Shown one piece after another: positions 36,601 to 45,875 of a DNA stretch of 64,000 nt. Within the stretch, counting starts at the first letter, position 1. Each line of letters opens with the position of its first letter. The stretch is taken from the NCBI RefSeq assembly GCF_013373865.1, contig NC_050472.1:9109276-9173275 (forward strand). The letters run 5' to 3'. The position numbers and the translations under genes were made by a program. The notes under the pieces were generated by a model. It had not been told where the DNA came from and did no database searches. It was given only the letters and a program-made list of their open reading frames with translations. This DNA is from Monomorium pharaonis. Lineage: Eukaryota > Arthropoda > Insecta > Hymenoptera > Formicidae.

Positions 36601-36732
36601 ATGACAATGTCTTGTATGTGTTCAAACAAAGGCCTACGTAAGGCAATACTAATTTTATATTTGTTTACGGCAGTGCCCGTCGCCAGCGGCGGAATAGAAG
36701 AAAAAATAGAAAACAACAAGAACCTTTCAAAG
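36601..36732 (+). CDS. First coding exon of an unrecognised secreted or membrane protein
   Basis: ATG at 36601 is preceded immediately by an in-frame TAA. The 44-codon frame ends at a GTAATA donor (36733) in phase 0. Residues 11-30 form a typical signal peptide: basic GLRK, a hydrophobic run AILILYLFTAVPV, then small residues ASGG where cleavage is likely. The acidic/polar start of the mature chain (EEKIENNKNLSK) follows. Together with the CpG-rich upstream region this looks like the first exon of a host gene for a secreted or type I membrane protein. Later exons were not found, so they lie beyond a long intron or outside the window. I recognise no family from 44 residues. Confidence 0.45.
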
Positions 36733-38519
36733 GTAATATATAATATAGTAAATATATAATATAGTAAATATGTATTATAATGCAGTTTTACTTTTGTTAA
36801 TTTTTTTAAATTTAAGTAATTAAAAAAAAACTAGTTTTTAATTATTATAATTAATTAATTTATTGTAATTAATTAATTGTAATTAATTAATTATAGTAGT
36901 TTTCTTATATCTATTTTTAAAATAATACTTTATACATTATCTCTTGCAATAAAATTAAGAGTGTATCAAACGGATATGATTACGAGACATGATTACTTAA
37001 GCGATAATTGGTTACAACAAAAACTGATGTAACTGCAGACATCTGATGTCACAATTGTAATAGACGATTCAAGAACAACAACTCTTTATTACACTCATAT
37101 TTAAAATAAGAAAGTATAATAAATGGTCAATATTTACATGATACTATTACTTGCAATTATTTAATGCTCTGTTAACTTTCGAGAAAATGTGTATATCATT
37201 AAGAACAGATATATGTTGTCTATTAATCATTTGCACACCATGAGGGAAGTAAAAAACCTAAAACTATATAATATATTTTTATAATTTTATTGTCTTTAAT
37301 ATTTTATTGTAATCGTTATAAATTTTAATGATTATAAACTTACAATTTACTCAAATTTTTGCAAAAATATAATTTTTTTTACTTTTAAAATAAACGTGAT
37401 AATCTATTAAATCTTTTTGATTTATACAAGAAAATTGGTTTTATTTTGATATCTTATATGCACTGATATGCACTTTTATGTGCATTCATTAAAACTTACC
37501 ATACAAACTTTTACTAATAAAAAAATATTTCTTTGTTTGGATATAGAACAATATGTCAAACTTGTGCAAATAAATGGTCGTAATTTGTACATATAATATT
37601 ATTAATTTCATATTGTGTACCATTTATTATAACATAAGGTACTGTAATTAACTCATTATTTATTATTTATGGAAGTAAAACAGTCTTTGTATCATGATGT
37701 TCTGAAATTTTAGTAAATTTGGTTATTTTAGAATTGTGTCGTACACTGAAAAAAGAATGTAGTCAATCCAAAAAAAGTTGTTTTGAATAAATAATTTGGT
37801 TAAATAGTACCAATGGTCAATTAATTGAAATTAAATTAAAATATTGTTTAGAATGAGAGAATGTCTGCTAAAAAGTAATGAATTGTTTTTAACATTTAAA
37901 ATAAATAAAGTAAAATAACTGTGATAAAAAAATAAGGTGAATTTTTCATTTAAACTTCGCGGGTACTATAAAACCCATTAAAAAAACCTTAAAAAGGTAA
38001 AAAAGATACGCCAAGTACATAAATGCGTGCTTTCTAAAATAAATTTGAGTTTTTAAATTTCACAAAGTTAAAAAAGATATGTCAAGTATATAAACGCATT
38101 AAAAAATGGTTCTATTAAAAAATTATTTGAAAAATGAGAATATCAATAATAACATATAATGAAGCAAAAACTGACATATAGTAAAACAATATCCGAGTCA
38201 CATTAATTGCATTCTTGTATATACATTTATCAATATCAATAATATAGAGCCTTGGAAATTCAGAAAAAATACGAGCCGGGCACGTTAAGTTTTTTCTTCA
38301 CTGTAATCCCGTTAGTTGATTTTAATCATTTAATCATCAAACCCGTTTAAGTAATTTTTAAATAAATGTTTATTAAAATTCTTTATTAAAGTCTTTTTTG
38401 AAATATACTTGGTTAACTGTATTGATCTCAACTTTATTTGAGAAAGCACGCGTTTATGTACTTGGCGTATCTTTTTTACCATTTTAAGGTTTTTTGATGG
38501 GATTTCACTCCTTTTTGTA
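36733..38519. other. AT-rich DNA, probably intron of the 36601 gene
   Basis: No coding sequence was found. It contains a CACTG-type MITE end at 37744 and the dispersed repeat at 38060-38283. Confidence 0.4.
38060..38283. repeat. Dispersed repeat also present at 63768-64000
   Basis: Both copies share AAAAAAGATATGTCAAGTAT, ATATCCGAGTCACATTAATTG and AGAGCCTTGGAAATTCAG in the same order and strand. No coding capacity. The second copy runs off the window. Confidence 0.8.
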
Positions 38520-38742
38520 CACTGAGAGAAAAAAATACTAAATTCAAATAAATATTTCTTTAAATAGTGCTAATAATATATTTTATAAAAAATCATTAAT
38601 ATTTATTTAAAACAAGTAATTGTTTTCTATAATTTAGAAAATATTACTTATTTGAAATAAATATTATTGATTTTCTATAAGATATGTTATTAGCAGTATT
38701 CAAAGAAATATTTATTTGAAACTAGCATTTTTTTTCTCAGTG
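38520..38742. mobile_element. CACTGAG-family MITE (223 bp), TA duplication
   Basis: Ends CACTGAGAGAAAAAAATACT and the complement, with TA at 38518-38519 and 38743-38744. Internal palindromic modules are CAAATAAATATTTCTTT, TAGTGCTAATA and ACAAGTAATTG. It is the best complete copy of the family represented at 24890 and 45713. Confidence 0.85.
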
Positions 38743-39094
38743 TATAAATTAAAGAATTACTTTTTTTAAATTACATTAAATTTCATTATATGTATTTATA
38801 AATGTGTCAATTTGATATATATGTATATATGTATATATAATTCCATAATCTATTCTATTTTATTTGTTCTTCAAAAAATATGAATGCATTTTTAGCCTTT
38901 TGAAGAGGTATATTAAGCTGGGTGAGTCATATCATCAGAACACATCAATTTCTACATTGGAATTATTTATTTGTTAATTATTTGCTATTTTTTGCTGAAA
39001 AAAAATTTTTTTTGCTCCAGCCAAAAAAAAATACCAGTGGCTAGATAGCATAATATTGTTGCGTCTAGTCACCAAAGAAACACTTGCACACACA

Positions 39095-39125
<31 letters not shown>

Positions 39126-39509
39126 GCGCGCCAAAGGAAAATTAAACCGTATTGTATTTCAATGACTTTATTGTAGAACACAAGCCCAAACAGGGTAAGC
39201 GCGTAACACGTCCTCCTCGGCAGTAGTCCGACGCTAAACTGTCATCTTATTTTTATTTACAAACATTTCCCGGCAACCAGTCGTCTAATACAATTATTTG
39301 TTACAAATATCTCCTGACAACCGATCGATAATACACCGAAAAAATTATATTCTTGAAATATATACTTAACAAGTTTTCTTAATATATATTCTTAGCGAAT
39401 AAGAATATTTTCTTCTTTATGTGATAATTTTAAGATCTTCTTAAATTTAAGTATATATTCTTAATTCGCTACGAAGAAACGACATTCAACTTTTCGTAAA
39501 CCACAATCA
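38743..39509. other. Spacer with CA/CG microsatellite and possible LTR fragment
   Basis: A CA run followed by a CG run lies at about 39085-39131. 39135-39210 read on the minus strand gives TGTTACGCGCTTACC and an AATAAAG, like a 3' LTR segment, but no partner is visible. 39330-39475 has inverted AAGTATATATTCTTAA words. No gene. Confidence 0.35.
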
Positions 39510-40495
39510 CGCACCATGTCCACGCACCGGCAGAAATGTGGTCTGTTCTTTTTCGCTGCACTGCTGCACTGATGCAACAAGTTACAATGAGAAAAAATAT
39601 ATTTGTCTCACATTAACTTATTGCACCAGTGCACCAGTGCAGCTAAAAAGAACAGGTCAATGGTGTCCCGCGACGTTTAGCGCGCGGCGATCACGCACAC
39701 AGGCAAAGCGCCGTACGTGTTATTATACTGGGCGCGCGGAGGAACCGGAGAAATGGGAGAGGAGCGGAAAAAGTGGGGATCGCGCCGGTGTTGCATCTTT
39801 CACCAACGTCGCACGTTGAAGGAGGATAGAGCTAAGATGAGTGAGAAGACGTAATACCGACTCGATGGTGTCTCAATATCCGTTTCACTCGCACTCGATA
39901 CTAATATTGTCTCTCGGTCGCCAATACCCATGCATCGTGCTTTCCTTTTCCTTTAAGAGGCGGCTATCCGAGTGCACGAAGCGTCGACATTTATTTTATT
40001 AGCATGTCATTCATTACTTTATATTACGTAAAGTGATAAAATTTAATTTAAAAAAACACAAATTTTTATTGAAATATTAATTATGTTATACATAGAAAGA
40101 AAAAAATTCACGTTTATCCCAATTAATTATAATTAATGTCGACGTTTCGTGCACTCGGATAGCCGCCTCTTAAAAGAAAAGGAAAGCATGAGTATTGGCG
40201 AGTGAGAGACGATATTGGTATGTGTATAATATTAGTAGAGTGCGAGTGAAACGGATATTGGGACATCATCGAGTTGGTATCACGTCTTCTTACTCATCTT
40301 AGCTCTATCCTTCTTCAACGTGCGACGTTGGTAAAGGATGCAACACCGGCGCGATCCCCACTTTTTTCGCTCCTCTCCCATCTCCCCAGTTCCTCCGCGC
40401 GCCCAGTAACATGTACGGCGCTTCGCGTGTGTGCGTGATCGCCCCACGCTGAACGTACGGGACACCATTTCTGCCGGTGCGTGTCCATGGTCCAC
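39510..40495. repeat. Large inverted repeat, arms about 360 bp
   Basis: Left arm 39510-39993 and right arm 40136-40495 are inverted copies with a 142-bp spacer. The tips share CACGCACCGGCAGAAATG and the inner ends share GGCGGCTATCCGAGTGCACG. The left arm is longer because it contains the 121-bp MITE at 39539-39659. Proline/arginine-rich frames through the GC-rich arms appear on several strands and are not genes. Confidence 0.88.
39539..39659. mobile_element. 121-bp MITE, TGGTCTGTTCT ends, ATG duplication (copy 1)
   Basis: Inverted ends TGGTCTGTTCT and TGACCTGTTCT, internal TGCACTG/CAGTGCA words. ATG flanks it at 39536-39538 and 39660-39662. The other arm of the large inverted repeat supplies the empty site (GCAGAAATGGTGTCCCG). 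An identical-length copy is at 51795-51915. Confidence 0.92.
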
Positions 40496-40526
40496 GCATT
40501 GAGCACAGTGTGTAGTGCGTAACCCT

Positions 40527-40667
40527 GGATTCTCATGCAGACAACGGCGCTTTGACACCGAGCGCTAATTAGTGAAAAACGGGTGGTGATGGTAAATATT
40601 ACCACTATCACTCGTTTTTGATCAATTAGCGCTCGGTATCAAAGCGCCGTTGTCTGCATGAGGATCC
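40527..40667. repeat. Hairpin, arms about 60 bp
   Basis: The arms share GCGCTCGGT and AAAGCGCCGTTGTCTGCATG with its complement, folding around ATTACCACTATCACT. It follows the large inverted repeat directly. Confidence 0.88.
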
Positions 40668-40697
40668 AAGGTAATACGTACATAATACGTGTCGGTA

Positions 40698-41030
40698 CCA
40701 TAGACTTACTAGAATAGACTGCTTTTGAGGTGAAAAAACGGTAGTAGGGGTATCCGTCACTGGGAAAGGATAACTGTCGTTAACTTGGGTTGCTATTTCT
40801 TTCTAATGCAGAATAGTGGGGAAGCATAGTGACCAATAATGGTGTCAGAGCGTGAGCGTGTTGTCATAGTATGCGTAGCGTGCATACTCTGACACCGTTA
40901 TTGGTCGCTATGCTTCCCCACTATTCTGCATTAGAAAGAAATAGTAACCCAAGTTAAAGTCAGTTATTCTTTTCTTAGTGACGGATACCCTCACTACCCT
41001 CATGAGTAGTCTATTCTAATAAGTCTATGG
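40698..41030. repeat. Hairpin element, arms about 150 bp
   Basis: Tips CCATAGACTTACTAGAATAG and CCATAGACTTATTAGAATAG pair. The inner arms share GGGAAGCATAGTGACCAATA and complement, with a loop near 40858-40885. It is non-coding and MITE-like. Confidence 0.88.
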
Positions 41031-41220
41031 TCGGTACGTGCGCTCAGTGCTTATTTGTGGTATTGTCGAGCAGTCAGTATATACGTTCGATTAATAACCC
41101 AATTATAAAATATATATATTGCGAGCATTACATCGTCAACGTGGGTTCTTGATTTGTCACAAAGAAACGCGACATGAAAAAAAGGCGATCAATTTTTTAT
41201 ACACGCGCGATCACGCGCGA

Positions 41221-41685
41221 TGTTACGTGCCTAGACACGATAAAAATTCTTTTCTTTAAAATATTTCTATCTAATCACCCTGTACAAACTATGTCTTAAA
41301 ACTATCCCGATGTGTCATACCAGATCCTTACTTATTGATAACCTTTTCTATCTACGGTCTTTTTAAACTTAATATTTGTCTGTTTCCTCGTCCTGTAAAC
41401 ATCCTGCATCCCACTTAAACTATTCTTTATGACATAGATATCAATTATCAAATTCTCTCCTTTTTAAGAAATCAACCAATAGCTATTTCCGCCTTACGAG
41501 CACTTCCTATGATTGGACGATGCTAACTTATTCCGACTTTAATATAAGGATCCCTCTTGATGATTAGAGTCAGTCTCTGTACTAAACCACTAGAAGTTAG
41601 ACGAAAGTCTGTAAAACGTTAGAATAAAATACTTTAAATACCAGTGCGATCTATCTCTCACGTTACGTGCATCTCACACGTAACA
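41221..41685 (+). mobile_element. Solo LTR, family C, GCGA duplication, sense to the SAM gene
   Basis: Starts TGTTACGTGCC and ends CACACGTAACA, 465 bp, flanked by GCGA at 41217-41220 and 41686-41689. A TATA/Inr/DPE promoter (41543-41603) and an AATAAAAT signal (about 41623) lie in plus orientation. Its end lies 134 bp upstream of the ATG of the SAM-domain gene. Confidence 0.92.
41543..41603 (+). promoter_or_regulatory. TATA-Inr-DPE core promoter in the solo LTR
   Basis: TATAAG at 41543-41548. An arthropod initiator TCAGTC starts at 41570, putting +1 at the A, 41572, 29 bp after the TATA start. AGACG at 41599-41603 sits exactly at +28 to +32 and fits the DPE consensus RGWYV. This spacing is the standard for arthropod core promoters. 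Confidence 0.8.
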
Positions 41686-41818
41686 GCGAGAGCCGTGCGC
41701 ACATAGTGTTTACGTCGGTACATACTCAGTACCTATTCGTTTCTTGTATATTATCAATTATTCTTTGACCTGAGACACGAAAAGGACGCAGAGTATCCTG
41801 CATTTTTGTCTTCCAAAA

Positions 41819-44800
41819 ATGGATCACGAACTGATTGAATGGCTTGAAAAAAGAAGATTTAAATGACTTGATGGAAATATTTATAAGTAAGTATGAAATA
41901 CTTGAAATATATACATTTTTTAAAATTTCTTTTTAATATGTCTGATTGAAGTTTGTAATAATAATTTTTTACTACTTAAAGTCTAAAATTATTCATCATG
42001 TATTATAATTTTTCATCTAATTTAATTTAACTACCTGTAATATATTCAAACGCTTTTTTTTCCCTTTTTTTAACCTTTCTGTTGTATAATACCTAAATCT
42101 AAACACACATACATAATAGCCAAAATGCTAACAATAAGCTCAGATAAGGCAGCTTTACAATAGTTATTGTAAAATAATAGTTTTGAAAATGTATTCAGCA
42201 ATAATTGTGCTAAAATGATTCTCATTAATATTACAATTATAGCAAAATAACATTTATTTTAGGCGTCAATTTTACAACAATTTTACAATGATTCCAATAA
42301 ATAATAAAATTTAGAATCAATGGTTTTTTAATTTAATTTTAGAATTATAATATATTATATACATTACATGTTAAAATCAAAATAACGTCAAATTTTTTTT
42401 ATACGTGCTTTCTTATCTGTGCATATGTATATGATTTTTTATGTACGTAAAATTGTATGTTTTTTTATTCAGTGGCTTTTGTTTTCTCATACTTTATTTT
42501 TTCATCTTTGCACTATTGGATGTGCTTTAAAATATTGTGTTTTATTTGGTTATGCGAAAACTGTTGCATGTTACAAGTATTAGTTACTTTTGTCTTGTTT
42601 TCCTAGGTCAAAAATTAATAAACATAAAGAGACTACTCGCTCTAAATGAAGAATTAATCAAAGAATTAATTCCTCACATAGGATTGCGAGCAGGTTTCCT
42701 TTCCAGTTGGAAACGTCTAGTAAGTGTGCTTATTATACAAGGAGAGGTCTATTTTGGGAATAATTTATTTGCATCACCATTAATGAATGAAATAAACTAT
42801 TAATATATGGGCTCTTGAATCATTACTGCACTGCAAGAATGCATAACACATGGATCTGTAACGTGCGTGCCGCGGAAATGAAAGACACTTAAGAACTTTA
42901 AAACGAAGCTTTATTCCAAGCGATTACAAACATGTCCTACAATGCTCGAGACCGAGATTCAACTCGCTTGTTGACAAGCGTTGCCAAGAGCGTGACAACT
43001 GACAACGCTCTCCGTAAAAATCAATACATCGATCGGCTTCGGAACAGCTGAGTCGCAGTCGCGGAGTATACCGGGCGACGCTCGTAACAGATCTACTAAT
43101 TTGAAGTTAATATAGAGGATCATACTTAAATAAAATTCATAATTTTGACTTGTTAATTTTTTTGCAGATTTCTAACAAATCTTCTTCGGTATCAATTACA
43201 AATGATACACCAGTAATAATAGAATCTGTACCTCTTTCTGACATATCTAAATTATCATCTAATATATCAGAAGCATCTGAAAGATCTGAAAGTCGAATAT
43301 CTGAAGTGTCTGAAATAACTGAAATATTTGATCAAGAAATTTTTTTGGTAAGATATTGATGCCTACAATTAAACAAAACAAATTATAACAATAGATGTTT
43401 ATTAAAATTGGATCTTTAGCAAATTCTTTAAAATTATTTTTTAAAATGTATTTTATTATAGTAAAATGTAATGCTTTTTAAAAAAATAAAATACTGTAAC
43501 GCTTTCCGCGCCGCGCACTCGCACACGCTCGCGCACTCCCGAGCACTCGCCCGCACACGAAATAAGGCAACTCGTTTCGTTTAAGAAAGTGGTTAATTAA
43601 AAGCACAAGAAAGCGGTAACTCTCGGCTTGACAGCTCAAAATCGAAAACCAAAACAAAACAAACAAACAACTTCAAAACGAAGTGACATCCGTCAGCTGA
43701 CGAGGGAAATCGATATATTGATTTTTCTGAATAAAGCTCGCGTTCACACACGCGAGCTCGCACGTAACAATACATTCTCTTAAAATATAATTACACTATT
43801 CAGCTTCAAAAGAGCATATAGCTAAATAATTTTCTAATTATTTGTTTTATAGAATTAGTTATTTTATTAATTAACCGGTAAATTAACTTTGTTAATATAA
43901 TTTCAGTTTAAGTCCTTGCTTAAAAAAAATTATTTTATTAAAAAGTTTTTACTTAAAATTTTGAAATCATATAAATAATTGAAAAAGCTTTTGACTCAAA
44001 TAATAAAAATTTACCAGTTAAAAAAATAAAATATAATTTAAATTTAATTAATTAATAAAAATTTGTCCCAAATTTAGTATGCACTGTTGATAAGAATAAT
44101 AAATAAAAAAAAGAAATTTTTATTTTATTTTTTTATCTCTAGTTGCAGTTTAAAAATATCCGATTTAAGAAATCTCTTAGATATTAGTTTCATGATATCT
44201 TTCTGTTCTCAAAAAACGACGCATTGGTTAACATTCTGACATTATGTTATCTTTTAGAAGTCTCTTTATGTTATCATTTTCAGAAACAGGATATCTTTTA
44301 GAGATCTTTTTGACAACATATTGTTCACGTCATTCTATGACGTCAAAATACGGTACATTTCATGACGTCAGGAATTTGTGACATTTGACCGTCATTTTAA
44401 CGTCATAAAGGCGTCATTTCGTGACGTCAAGAATAGTCAGTAAATGACCATTTTGGGACGTCAAAATGACGTGAGCTTGCTACGTGGGTAGCCAATCTTT
44501 AAATAATGATTAATAGTTATAGGTAGCAAGGTATCATCCACTGGACCTCAATAATTCGTTATTTTAGGTCAAATCGTCAATTATTACAAATAATTATAGT
44601 TAACGTCAGTAATTAGTCACTAATAAAATCTTATTAATACGTCGTAAAATGGTCAATTAACTGACGTTATTAATTAGTCAAGAATATGACGTCGAAAATA
44701 CGTTGTAGGATGGATAAATGACTGACGTAATTAATAGGTCAAAAAATGACGTTACTATTACGTCTTAATTTGGTAACATGACGTCCGCGACCTTGAATGA

Positions 44801-45469
44801 CGAATTATTGACGTCCAGTGGACCTTGCTACCTGGGTATTTACTTTATTGTGATATATTATACACTTTTTATATATTTTTACTTTTTATATTTTTATGTC
44901 TAGGATTTTGAAAAACTTTTGAAAAATCACTCCTTAAAAAGTAATGCTGCTTTTCAGAATTTTGAAAAAAAGGGAATGCTCACCGATTTGGATAGATCAG
45001 CTATTACTGAAGCTGTAGCCAATGCCATTCTTCAGCTGAATTACTTGTAAATATTTATTTCCTAAGTTGTTTCCACGAAATAAAAACAACTTGTTTGTGA
45101 AAATAATTTGAATATTATCTTCTTTTTTTTAAATAGACCGACATCTTTAAAGTACAATACAGCAGCAACTAAGCTGTGTGAATTGTTCCTATGTGAAACT
45201 AAGGTAAATTTTAAAAACGAAAAAATTTGTTATAAAATTTCATTTATTTTTTGTGTTCTCAATGTTTTTTATTTTGTCTAAAATGCAGGAATCGTATTAC
45301 TGTGCACCAGTTGGTAAATATAGAAATGCGTCAGAGAAACTTCCTGATAAAGTAAAAAATATTAAATATCAAGTAAAGAAAAAAGGTGCTGGTTCTTGGG
45401 CAACATCTCGTTCTGAATCTTCTTTTGTCCCGAGTGAAGGTCGAATCACTCATCCTGTAAAGCTTGCAG
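41819..45469 (+). CDS. SAM-domain protein (partial, exon 1 frameshifted)
   Basis: Six plus-strand exons: 41819-41886, 42607-42719, 43168-43347, 44904-45046, 45137-45203 and 45289-45469. All have GT-AG introns, with phases matching from exon 2 onward. Exons 1-2 encode a sterile-alpha-motif-like domain (LIEWLEK; then NEELIKELIPHIGLRAGF). Exon 3 is a Ser/Glu-rich linker. Exons 4-6 encode a further region (RSAITEAVANAILQLNYL; YYCAPVGKYRNASEK). The organisation resembles proteins often labelled SAM-domain protein 3-like, a family frequent among repeats. Exon 1 has six A where five would keep the frame into exon 2, so the gene has a 1-bp frameshift or a sequencing error. It ends in phase 1 at GTAACA with no further exon found. 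Introns 2 and 3 contain solo LTRs and repeat arms. Function unknown; SAM domains mediate protein or RNA contacts. Confidence 0.65.
42857..43089 (-). mobile_element. Solo LTR, family A, GATC duplication
   Basis: Starts TGTAACGTGCGTGCCGCGG and ends CGACGCTCGTAACA, 233 bp, with GATC at 42853-42856 and 43090-43093. It is a diverged relative of the LTRs at 45876 and 47686, so on the plus strand it lies as they do, antisense. It sits in intron 2 of the SAM-domain gene. Confidence 0.9.
43495..43769. mobile_element. Solo LTR, family B (copy 2), ATAC duplication
   Basis: 275 bp from TGTAACGCTTTCC to GCACGTAACA, flanked by ATAC at 43491-43494 and 43770-43773. It shares GCGCACTCGCACACGCT, a CGTCAGCTGACGA block and the terminus with 29011-29290. 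It lies in intron 3 of the SAM-domain gene. Confidence 0.9.
44020..44488. mobile_element. Chimeric arm: M4-type sequence fused to a GACGTC-type arm
   Basis: 44020-44328 matches the right part of M4 (49100-49464), including AGTTGCAGTTTAAAAATATC and GACAACATATTGTTCAC. At 44329, where M4 has its terminal TGGGG, the sequence switches to GACGTC-word arm DNA of the M2/M3 type. That arm ends GCTTGCTACGTGGG at 44488. Confidence 0.65.
44521..44836. mobile_element. Element M3: arms-only relative of M2, TAT duplication
   Basis: 316 bp. The left end AGGTAGCAAGGT (the CCC appears lost) and right end ACCTTGCTACCTGGG are inverted, and TAT flanks both sides (44518-44520, 44837-44839). The interior consists of GACGTC/TTACGTC words and shares long stretches with the left arm of M2, for example ATAATTCGTCATTT-like and GGATGGATAAATGACTGACG. 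There is no 5S-like core. Confidence 0.75.
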
Positions 45470-45875
45470 GTAACAATTGTTAATTTATTGCTCTTTTAAG
45501 AATTTCTTTGCAGGAAAATTTGGAATTTACATTTTTCGCAATCCTATCTTAAATTGTTCATGGCCCTTTCTAACATTATTAAAATAATTTTATAAAATCA
45601 TTTTTATATAAATTATATTAATATAATAAATTAACAAAATGTATCTTCTACTTTAGATCATTTTTTGAAGAAAATAATCTTACTTTTTATATTTTTAAAG
45701 CATGTATTTCTACACTGAGAAAAAAAGCTAGATTCAACTAAATATTTCTTTGAATAGTTCTAATCACATATTTTATAGAAAATCAATAACATTTATTTCA
45801 AACAAGTAATATTTTCTAAATTATAGAAAACTATTACTTGTTTTAAATAAATATTATTGATTTTTTATAAAATAT

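Noticed and set aside
39538..40611. Several Arg/Thr/Cys-rich frames with CYY-GRAEE-like segments in the large inverted repeat
   Set aside because: The same peptides appear from both arms because the arms are inverted copies; the GC-rich repeat is non-coding.
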